From: UBA5336 sp964412785
GTDB lineage: Bacteria > Pseudomonadota > Alphaproteobacteria > Caulobacterales > Hyphomonadaceae
DNA: 64,000 nucleotides
Direction of reading: 5' to 3'
NCBI GenBank assembly: GCA_964412785.1
Contig: CAYPQD010000007.1
Location: 1 to 64,000, forward strand
Part shown: one piece after another, positions 16,702 to 27,100 of the stretch
Layout of the letters: the number at the start of each line of letters is the position of its first letter
Numbering within the stretch: the first letter of the stretch is position 1
Position numbers and translations under genes: made by a program
Notes under the pieces: model-generated
What the model was told of the DNA's origin: nothing
What the model saw: the letters and a program-made list of their open reading frames with translations, nothing else
Databases searched by the model: none

Positions 16702-17961
16702 ATGATGATGCAGATGACCCCGTCCCCTTCCCCTTCGCCTTCCCGGGCCGACATGGCCGTGATCGGCGCAGGACCGGCGGGTGCGACCCTCGCGCTCGCC
16801 TGCGCCCGCGGCGGGCTGACCACACTTCTTGTCGACGGGCGAGAGCGGCCGGCGGAGAAGCGCGCCCGCGACACCCGCAATTATGCCATCGTGCGCGGAT
16901 CCTGGCGGCTCCTCGACGCACTTGGCGTGGCCGACGCGCTGCTTGCCCATGCCGAACCCCTGAACGGGCTGGAAGCGGAGGATGGCGGCACGCACCTTTT
17001 CGATCCGCCCGCCATCCTGTTCGGCAATGACGACCTGCCGGAAACCGGCCGGACCGACCTGCCACTCGGCTATATGGTCGAGGCGGAGCGTCTGCAGGCG
17101 GCGCTGGACGAGGCTGTCGCCGCATCGCACGCCATTGCAGTCCACGCCGGCGTGCGCTTCGAAGGCCTGACACACCGGCCCGGTGCGCTGGATGTCGTCC
17201 TGTCGGATGGCCTGACCCTCGAAACCCGGCTGCTCGCCGGCTGCGATGGCGTCAATTCCGCGGTCCGCGCTGCGGCCGGGATCGCCACAGAGGGCCGCGA
17301 CTATGGCAAGTCGGTACTCGCCGCCAATGTCCGCCTGGCAGAGCCCCATGGCGGCATCGCCCGCCAGCTGTTCACACCGGAAGGGCCGTTCGCGACCCTG
17401 CCACTGCCGGGCCAGCGCGCCAACATCGCGTGGTACATGGCCCGCGGCGCAGCCGAGGCGCTGGCGGCCCGCGGCACTGCAGCGGTGGAAGCGGAACTCA
17501 ATGCCCGCTTTTCAGGCTTTGCCGGCGAGATGACGGTGGAGGGGCCCGTCCTGACCTATCCGCTTCGCCTGCAGCTCGCGCGCGCGATGGTCGCAGGGCG
17601 GGTCGCGCTCGTCGGCGATGCGGCCCGGCGGATCAACCCGCTGGCCGGACAGGGCCTCAATCTCGGTTTCAAGGATGCCGCTGCGCTGGCCGAAATCGCC
17701 ATGGACGCGGTGCGTTGCGGCCTCGACCCGGGCAGAAGCGGTGCACTGGAGCGCTACCAGCGCTGGCGGCGCTTCGACGCGATGACCACGGCGCTGTTCA
17801 TGGACGGCGTTGACCGGGCGTTCTCCAACGACAACCCGGTCCTCAAGCCCCTGCGCATGGCCGCCCTTCTGGCCGCCGACCGGATCGGTCCGCTGCGCCG
17901 GGCCATGGCCCGCCAGGCCAGCGCAGACCAGCCCGGCCTTCCGCGCCTGATGCGGCCATGA
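16702..17961 (+). CDS. UbiH/UbiF/VisC/COQ6-family FAD-dependent hydroxylase
   Basis: Aromatic-ring monooxygenase probably acting on a ubiquinone precursor; about 419 residues. The Rossmann FAD motif is ADMAVIGAGPAGATLALACARGG. The second FAD motif, VALVGDAARRINPLAGQGLNLG, is the family hallmark. The DG motif is in LLAGCDGVNSAVR. The start is uncertain: several in-frame ATGs (16702, 16705, 16708, 16714) follow one another and no good ribosome-binding site is seen. All give the same domain content, with a Pro/Ser tail in front of the FAD fold. The family is sure; which ring position is hydroxylated cannot be told. Confidence 0.88.
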   Translation: MMMQMTPSPSPSPSRADMAVIGAGPAGATLALACARGGLTTLLVDGRERPAEKRARDTRNYAIVRGSWRLLDALGVADALLAHAEPLNGLEAEDGGTHLFDPPAILFGNDDLPETGRTDLPLGYMVEAERLQAALDEAVAASHAIAVHAGVRFEGLTHRPGALDVVLSDGLTLETRLLAGCDGVNSAVRAAAGIATEGRDYGKSVLAANVRLAEPHGGIARQLFTPEGPFATLPLPGQRANIAWYMARGAAEALAARGTAAVEAELNARFSGFAGEMTVEGPVLTYPLRLQLARAMVAGRVALVGDAARRINPLAGQGLNLGFKDAAALAEIAMDAVRCGLDPGRSGALERYQRWRRFDAMTTALFMDGVDRAFSNDNPVLKPLRMAALLAADRIGPLRRAMARQASADQPGLPRLMRP

Positions 17962-18035
17962 GCGCCACAGGTGCAAACCCGGCCCCGGCAGACCCGCCAG
18001 GCGCGGCAGGACTGCGCGGGCGTTTGGGACACGCC

Positions 18036-18140
18036 AATAATACCAGGCTGCATGGACCCAAAACCGATCCGTGCAGTGCAGGCAAAGCGCGACTGCGCGT
18101 CGGCGCGGATGCGCCGGATGCGCAGATGTACCCTCATCTG
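18036..18140 (-). repeat. Dispersed intergenic repeat, copy D
   Basis: Read on the minus strand, this convergent gap between the UbiH-type gene and the RTX gene holds the repeat core CGACGCGCAGTCGCGCT. It is followed by CGGATCGGTTTTGGGTCC and CCTGGTATTA, parts shared with copies B and C. The 3' half can fold: CTGCACGGATC against GGTCCATGCAG, with two G-U pairs. Confidence 0.72.
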
Positions 18141-18160
18141 CGCACACTTGTATAAGGCAG

Positions 18161-21100
18161 TCAGGCTGCGCCCCAGACCGGTTGCCAGCTGTCAATCAGC
18201 CAGGTCGGATCGTCGAAGGCCGACGCCTCGCCGATCGGCGCCCCGGGCAGGCCATCGACCGGCAGGCCGTCCGCCATTCCGGCCCCGTCATCGCCTGAGC
18301 CGGGCGGTGGGTCGGCCTTCACCAGGGTCTCGGAGAAGCTCGCACTGCCATGGGTCATCATCTCCGGCGAATCGCCGAAATCGAAGGCCTTGCCGCTCAT
18401 CTTCAGCAGTTCGTCGAGCCAGAGAGCGATGGTTTCGACGCGTTCGTTTGCGTTACCGTCCTCGTTGAGGAAGCGGCCGTTTTTGGTTGGGAATCCGATA
18501 TGGTAGAGGCCGTCGGCGACGGTGTTGATGGTGTTTTCATCGAACAGCCGGGCTGTGGCGCCGTCATTCTGGACGGTGTGGAAGCCCCATTCGCGGCCGG
18601 GTTCGTCGTCGCCATGGGCGGCGAGGAAGGTGTCATAGGCGTTCTCGCCGATCCAGGCGGAGATGTCGTAGACGTCCGAGGCGGTGATGGCGCCGTCATT
18701 GTAGAGCCCGCCATCGCGGATGGCCTGCACGATCAGGGCGTTGATGGTGGCCGCCGCGTCGGCCGCCTGGTGCATCTCGCGCAGGGTGACCTGCGCGTTG
18801 AGGCCCTCATCGGTGAAGATCATCGCCACCAGTTCGTCGAGCCCGGTGCCGGTCCTCGCCCAGCCGGCGGTCGGGTCGGCGCCGGCATTGGCGAGCGTGC
18901 CGGCGGCCAGGTCATCGGCGAGCAGGCTCTCCAGCCAGTACGCCCCGGTCTCGATATCGGTGCGGTGCAGCCCCAGCGGGCCGCCGACTTCGCCCTGCTC
19001 GGTATTGATGCCCGCGCCGATATAGAGGAGCGTCTTCAGCACCGCGTCGACCCCGGCCTCGTCGAACAGCCGGCCGCTGGCGCCTTCGTGGAACACCGCC
19101 TCCAGGCCGGTCTCCAGGCTGCGCGCCGCCAGCAGCGCCGCGCCGACCGGGCTTTCGCCCTCCAGCAGGTCGATGCCGTAATGCACCCCGGCATCGGTGA
19201 CGATCATGGGCTCCTCGACCAGGTCGCCATACACCGTCACCGTGCCCAGCATGTCGCGGTTGTGCGCGCCCCCGCCATTGCCCTGGTTGGAGTAGACATG
19301 GATCACGGAGTAATCGGCGAGGCCGTCGCTATTGCTGTCCATGTGGGCGACCTCGAACACCAGGGTGGTGTGGCCGAGGATCTCGATCGTGTCCTCGGCG
19401 GCGTTGAAGTCGGCGATCACCTCATCGCCCAGCCCGTCGACCCAGTGGTCATGATTGGTCTGGTTCTCGCCGGCGACCCCGCCGCCGGTCCAGTCCACAT
19501 ACGCCCGCGGCCCCATGGAGAGGTCGAACATCCCCATCATGTCATGGGGCTGGAAGTGGTGGGCATGGCCATACCCGGTATGCTCGGCGAGAATGTGCGG
19601 GCGCGCATCAATCAGGGTCAGGAACCGGAAGGTGTCATGGCCCGCGCCGCCGATCAGGGTATCGGACGCGCCGGCAAACGCCGGCTGGTCATACACCGTG
19701 CCGTCCTGACCGCTGCCGGGATAGCGGAACGGCTCAGGCTCACCGCCATCGCCGGTCGAGACCAGCACGTCATCGCCCGCCCCGCCATGGATCAGCTGGT
19801 TGCCGCGACCGGCCTCCAGCGTGTCGGCGCCGGCGCTGCCATAGACCCCGAGACCGGCCTCGAACAGCGCCCCGTCCAGCGCAGGCCCACCGGTCAGGGT
19901 GATGTCGCCCGCCGACACCGCGTCGCCATACACCTTCAGCGCGCCAAGCAAGGCCCCGCCCGGGCCTGCCAGCGACACCAGGGTGTAGGCGCCGGCGCCA
20001 TCGCTGCCGGCCACAAACCCGGACACCGCGACCCCCTCGCCATGCACCAGGATGCGGTCGCCCCCCGCCCGGTCGAAATCCGCGATCGTGTCGGTGCCGA
20101 TCGCCTCAAGCGCCCCGCTCACCGCATTGCGCGTCACCTGGATGTGGACCTGGTCCGCCCCGGCCCCGCCGGCGAGATGGTCGTCCGCCCCGTCGGAGGC
20201 CGACACCAGGCTGTCATGGCCGGCCCCGCCATCAAGCAGGTCGCTGCCCGAGCCGCCATCAAGCGCGTCATCGCCCGCCTCGCCGCGCAGGGTGTCATGG
20301 CCGGCCCCGCCCGACAGCTGGTCGCGACCGTTCTGGCCGCGCACCGTGTCATTGCCCGCCTCGCCATACAGCGCATCGGACCCCGACCCGCCGCGGATGT
20401 CGTCAGAGTGCGTGCCGCCGAGGATCAGGTCGCGCCCGCTCTCGCCAAGCAGCGTGTCCGCGCCCGCCCCGCCATTGACAAGGTCGCCGCCGGTGCCCGC
20501 CCAGACGATATCGCCGCCCGCCCCGCCATCGATCACGTCGCGTTCCTCGCCGCCATGGATCACGTCGGACCCGCCGCCGCCCGCCACCGTGTCGAAGCCG
20601 AGCCCGGCCCGGATCGTGTCATTGCCGCCATGGCCCTCGATCCGGTCCTCGCCATCGCCGCCGAGCAGCATCTCGCCCGCGCTGGTGCCCGTCACCGCGT
20701 TCGCGCCAAGCCCCAGCGCATCGCCCGCAAGCGCCGTCCTGCCATCGCCCAGCGCCTCCAGATACGCCGCATGGCGCGCCGGGTCGGCGGCGATCCAGTC
20801 GGCGATCGCCGACAGATCCGCCCCGGTGATCTGCCCGTCATTGGCGATGCCCGTGGCGAGGATCGCATCGACCAGCATCTGGTTCAGCGTGTTGGTGCGC
20901 GCCGCCGCCTCGGAGATCTCGTCATCGGAGAGGCGCTCATTGAGCCCGTCATCGCCGAGCACCATCGCCACCAGCGCGTCCAGGCCGGTGCCCGTCGTCG
21001 CCGCCGCCTCAGGGCCCGCCACATCCACCGCCACCGGCGCCGGCGGCGTGCCGGCGAGCGCCGCCTCGAAGTCGGCCACGCTGGCATAGAAGGCGCCGGC

Positions 21101-24100
21101 GTCCATCACCGCCCCGTCCAGGGTCAGCTGCAGGCCCTCGCCGCCATGGTCCTGGAACCACGTCACCCGGATCGCGTAGAGGCCGCCCTCGAAATACTGC
21201 GCCGCCGCGCTCTCCGCCATCGCCCGCGTCCACTTGTACTCCGCCAGCGTCTCCCCGCCGATCTCCAGCCGTGCCCCGTCATCGGACGAGAGACCGAGCA
21301 CGTGCCAGCCCTCCGGGATGTGGACATAGCCCTCGAACACGCCGGCAAAGGTCGAGGCCTCCGCCCCGCCCGGGCCGGAGGTGAGCCGCGCCGCGCCGGA
21401 GAACAGGTCCTCCAGCCGCGCGCTCGACACGCCGCGGCCGCCAAAGTCGATGACCGCCGCCTCCAGCGTGTGCGTCGCCTCAAGCCCCGCCGCCAGCGCC
21501 GCGTCGACCCCGTCGAGGGTGTGGAACCTCTCCTCGCGGTCATACAGCCGCCCGGTCAGCCCCGAGCCCGGCGTCGCCGGCGCCGCATCGCCCGCCACCA
21601 CCGGGCCCTGGCCGGACCCCTCGGCCAGGCCGAACGCCTCCACCGCCGCCGCATAGGCCGACGGGTTGGTGTAGAACGCATTGCCCGCAACCACCTCGCC
21701 GTCCAGCTCCAGGATCAGGCCCTGGTCGCCCCAGTTCTCGTAATACCAAAGCTCAACCTGGTAGAGACCGCCCTCGAAGTGCTGGCCCCGCGTCGTCGGC
21801 GCAAGGCCGCGCGGGCCCTCATGGCTGATGAACGCCTCGCCATTGAGCTTCAGAAGAAAGCCGTCATCGGAGCGCACCGTCACATCGTGCCAGCCCTCCG
21901 GAATGTAGATGAGGCCCTGCAGCTTCAGCCCGATCGTCGTCATGTCGGTCCCGGCATCGCCGGACTTCACCACGCCGTCATCGCCGAGGAAGTCAGACAG
22001 GATGTCGTCGCCATCCCAGTGCTCGCCGAACGCCACACGGTGGGCCTTGAAGGTGTGGGTCTCCACAGACGCCCCGCCGGCAGCATAGGCGATCAGGTCA
22101 GACACACCGGTAAAGCCCGAAGCGCGGTCATACACCCAGCCCGTGAGACCTGTGCCCTCAACCGCCGGGCCGTCAGCCGCCACCGCAGGCGCCAGAGCCG
22201 CCGCCGGCGGGCCGAACGTGCCGGCCGCAAGATCCCCGCGCAGCAGCTGGCCAAGCCAGGACGACAGCGTCTCAAGGTCCGCGCCCTTGCTCCCCATCCC
22301 GTCGCTGACCCGCCCGTCAAGGAGCTCAAAGCCCAGCTTGTAGACCTCCTCGGCCACATCATCGAGCGCGTCCCGGCCGAACAGGTCCGTCGACTCGCTG
22401 GTCGCCAGGACCGCCCGGAAGCCGCTGGTCTCAGACCCGAACGCCTCAGCCCATGCCTCAGCCCGGTTGCCCCGCAGCCAGGCGTTCACCGCATACAGGT
22501 CGTCCACGCTGATCCAGCCATCCGACCCCGCACCCGTCGCGCCCAGGGCCTCAACCAGCATCCCGTTCAGCGCGTCGGCCGCCGCCGCACGCTGCGCCAG
22601 CTCCGCGCCAGGCACATGGTCGTTGAGCCGCCCATCGGTCAGGATAACCCGCGTGAACAGGTCAAGCCCCGTCCCACTCGTCGGCTGCGAAAACGCCGCA
22701 GGGCCGCTGCCCGACAGCGTGCCGGCCGCCAGGTCGTCCGCCAGAAGCCGGTTCAGCCAGCCCGACACCGTCGTCACAGAGACATTGCGCTGGCCATCCT
22801 CATTCTCGAAATAGCCATGGTCGATCTCAAAACCGATGTGGAACAAACCGTCGGCCACCGTATCCACCAGGTCAGACCCCAATAGCTGGCCCGTCGCCCC
22901 ATCGCCGCGGACAAGGTGGAAGCCGGTCTCATAGCCCGACCCGTCATCGCCATGGGCCTGCGTGAACGCGTCCAGATGGTGCGCCCGGATATACCCGTTC
23001 ACCAGGTAGAGGTCGCCCGCTGAAATCCAGCCATCATCCGCAACACCGGTCTGCGTGATCGCCTCGATGATCAGACCCACAATCTCGTCCGCCGCAGAAG
23101 CACCAGACCGGATCTCGGTCCCAGGCAAGCGAACCTGCAGGCCCGCATCCCGGACCATCAAATCCACCAGAACATCAAGCCCCGTCCCACTCGTCGAAAA
23201 ATCACCAGTAACAACCGGGTTGACCAGCGCTGCGGTGTCGTTCTTCAGCAGTTCGTCGAGCCAGAGAGCGATGGTTTCGACGCGTTCGTTTGCGTTACCG
23301 TCCTCGTTGAGGAAGCGGCCGTTTTTGGTTGGGAATCCGATATGGTAGAGGCCGTCGGCGACGGTGTTGATGGTGTTTTCATCGAACAGCCGGGCTGTGG
23401 CGCCGTCATTCTGGACGGTGTGGAAGCCCCATTCGCGGCCGGGTTCGTCGTCGCCATGGGCGGCGAGGAAGGTGTCATAGGCGTTCTCGCCGATCCAGGC
23501 GGAGATGTCGTAGACGTCCGAGGCGGTGATGGCGCCGTCATTGTAGAGCCCGCCATCGCGGATGGCCTGCACGATCAGGGCGTTGATGGTGGCCGCCGCG
23601 TCGGCCGCCTGGTGCATCTCGCGCAGGGTGACCTGCGCGTTGAGGCCCTCATCGGTGAAGATCATCGCCACCAGTTCGTCGAGCCCGGTGCCGGTCCTCG
23701 CCCAGCCGGCGGTCGGGTCGGCGCCGGCATTGGCGAGCGTGCCGGCGGCCAGGTCATCGGCGAGCAGGCTCTCCAGCCAGTACGCCCCGGTCTCGATATC
23801 GGTGCGGTGCAGCCCCAGCGGGCCGCCGACTTCGCCCTGCTCGGTATTGATGCCCGCGCCGATATAGAGGAGCGTCTTCAGCACCGCGTCGACCCCGGCC
23901 TCGTCGAACAGCCGGCCGCTGGCGCCTTCGTGGAACACCGCCTCCAGGCCGGTCTCCAGGCTGCGCGCCGCCAGCAGCGCCGCGCCGACCGGGCTTTCGC
24001 CCTCCAGCAGGTCGATGCCGTAATGCACCCCGGCATCGGTGACGATCATGGGCTCCTCGACCAGGTCGCCATACACCGTCACCGTGCCCAGCATGTCGCG

Positions 24101-27100
24101 GTTGTGCGCGCCCCCGCCATTGCCCTGGTTGGAGTAGACATGGATCACGGAGTAATCGGCGAGGCCGTCGCTATTGCTGTCCATGTGGGCGACCTCGAAC
24201 ACCAGGGTGGTGTGGCCGAGGATCTCGATCGTGTCCTCGGCGGCGTTGAAGTCGGCGATCACCTCATCGCCCAGCCCGTCGACCCAGTGGTCATGATTGG
24301 TCTGGTTCTCGCCGGCGACCCCGCCGCCGGTCCAGTCCACATACGCCCGCGGCCCCATGGAGAGGTCGAACATCCCCATCATGTCATGGGGCTGGAAGTG
24401 GTGGGCATGGCCATACCCGGTATGCTCGGCGAGAATGTGCGGGCGCGCATCAATCAGGGTCAGGAACCGGAAGGTGTCATGGCCCGCGCCGCCGATCAGG
24501 GTATCGGACGCGCCGGCAAACGCCGGCTGGTCATACACCGTGCCGTCCTGACCGCTGCCGGGATAGCGGAACGGCTCAGGCTCACCGCCATCGCCGGTCG
24601 AGACCAGCACGTCATCGCCCGCCCCGCCATGGATCAGCTGGTTGCCGCGACCGGCCTCCAGCGTGTCGGCGCCGGCGCTGCCATAGACCCCGAGACCGGC
24701 CTCGAACAGCGCCCCGTCCAGCGCAGGCCCACCGGTCAGGGTGATGTCGCCCGCCGACACCGCGTCGCCATACACCTTCAGCGCGCCAAGCAAGGCCCCG
24801 CCCGGGCCTGCCAGCGACACCAGGGTGTAGGCGCCGGCGCCATCGCTGCCGGCCACAAACCCGGACACCGCGACCCCCTCGCCATGCACCAGGATGCGGT
24901 CGCCCCCCGCCCGGTCGAAATCCGCGATCGTGTCGGTGCCGATCGCCTCAAGCGCCCCGCTCACCGCATTGCGCGTCACCTGGATGTGGACCTGGTCCGC
25001 CCCGGCCCCGCCGGCGAGATGGTCGTCCGCCCCGTCGGAGGCCGACACCAGGCTGTCATGGCCGGCCCCGCCATCAAGCAGGTCGCTGCCCGAGCCGCCA
25101 TCAAGCGCGTCATCGCCCGCCTCGCCGCGCAGGGTGTCATGGCCGGCCCCGCCCGACAGCTGGTCGCGACCGTTCTGGCCGCGCACCGTGTCATTGCCCG
25201 CCTCGCCATACAGCGCATCGGACCCCGACCCGCCGCGGATGTCGTCAGAGTGCGTGCCGCCGAGGATCAGGTCGCGCCCGCTCTCGCCAAGCAGCGTGTC
25301 CGCGCCCGCCCCGCCATTGACAAGGTCGCCGCCGGTGCCCGCCCAGACGATATCGCCGCCCGCCCCGCCATCGATCACGTCGCGTTCCTCGCCGCCATGG
25401 ATCACGTCGGACCCGCCGCCGCCCGCCACCGTGTCGAAGCCGAGCCCGGCCCGGATCGTGTCATTGCCGCCATGGCCCTCGATCCGGTCCTCGCCATCGC
25501 CGCCGAGCAGCATCTCGCCCGCGCTGGTGCCCGTCACCGCGTTCGCGCCAAGCCCCAGCGCATCGCCCGCAAGCGCCGTCCTGCCATCGCCCAGCGCCTC
25601 CAGATACGCCGCATGGCGCGCCGGGTCGGCGGCGATCCAGTCGGCGATCGCCGACAGATCCGCCCCGGTGATCTGCCCGTCATTGGCGATGCCCGTGGCG
25701 AGGATCGCATCGACCAGCATCTGGTTCAGCGTGTTGGTGCGCGCCGCCGCCTCGGAGATCTCGTCATCGGAGAGGCGCTCATTGAGCCCGTCATCGCCGA
25801 GCACCATCGCCACCAGCGCGTCCAGGCCGGTGCCCGTCGTCGCCGCCGCCTCAGGGCCCGCCACATCCACCGCCACCGGCGCCGGCGGCGTGCCGGCGAG
25901 CGCCGCCTCGAAGTCGGCCACGCTGGCATAGAAGGCGCCGGCGTCCATCACCGCCCCGTCCAGGGTCAGCTGCAGGCCCTCGCCGCCATGGTCCTGGAAC
26001 CACGTCACCCGGATCGCGTAGAGGCCGCCCTCGAAATACTGCGCCGCCGCGCTCTCCGCCATCGCCCGCGTCCACTTGTACTCCGCCAGCGTCTCCCCGC
26101 CGATCTCCAGCCGTGCCCCGTCATCGGACGAGAGACCGAGCACGTGCCAGCCCTCCGGGATGTGGACATAGCCCTCGAACACGCCGGCAAAGGTCGAGGC
26201 CTCCGCCCCGCCCGGGCCGGAGGTGAGCCGCGCCGCGCCGGAGAACAGGTCCTCCAGCCGCGCGCTCGACACGCCGCGGCCGCCAAAGTCGATGACCGCC
26301 GCCTCCAGCGTGTGCGTCGCCTCAAGCCCCGCCGCCAGCGCCGCGTCGACCCCGTCGAGGGTGTGGAACCTCTCCTCGCGGTCATACAGCCGCCCGGTCA
26401 GCCCCGAGCCCGGCGTCGCCGGCGCCGCATCGCCCGCCACCACCGGGCCCTGGCCGGACCCCTCGGCCAGGCCGAACGCCTCCACCGCCGCCGCATAGGC
26501 CGACGGGTTGGTGTAGAACGCATTGCCCGCAACCACCTCGCCGTCCAGCTCCAGGATCAGGCCCTGGTCGCCCCAGTTCTCGTAATACCAAAGCTCAACC
26601 TGGTAGAGACCGCCCTCGAAGTGCTGGCCCCGCGTCGTCGGCGCAAGGCCGCGCGGGCCCTCATGGCTGATGAACGCCTCGCCATTGAGCTTCAGAAGAA
26701 AGCCGTCATCGGAGCGCACCGTCACATCGTGCCAGCCCTCCGGAATGTAGATGAGGCCCTGCAGCTTCAGCCCGATCGTCGTCATGTCGGTCCCGGCATC
26801 GCCGGACTTCACCACGCCGTCATCGCCGAGGAAGTCAGACAGGATGTCGTCGCCATCCCAGTGCTCGCCGAACGCCACACGGTGGGCCTTGAAGGTGTGG
26901 GTCTCCACAGACGCCCCGCCGGCAGCATAGGCGATCAGGTCAGACACACCGGTAAAGCCCGAAGCGCGGTCATACACCCAGCCCGTGAGACCTGTGCCCT
27001 CAACCGCCGGGCCGTCAGCCGCCACCGCAGGCGCCAGAGCCGCCGCCGGCGGGCCGAACGTGCCGGCCGCAAGATCCCCGCGCAGCAGCTGGCCAAGCCA

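Noticed and set aside
20203..20690. Short periodic DNA repeats that could be mistaken for a CRISPR array
   Set aside because: The period is 27 bp in frame and encodes RTX nonapeptides, with degenerate rather than identical repeats and no spacers.
18350..22885. Very long open frame on the plus strand opposite the RTX gene (and its twin at 23342-27727)
   Set aside because: It is the antisense shadow of a GC-rich coding region. The translation is Arg/His/Ala/Gly-rich with no domain, and the minus-strand frame has clear PA14 and RTX repeats.
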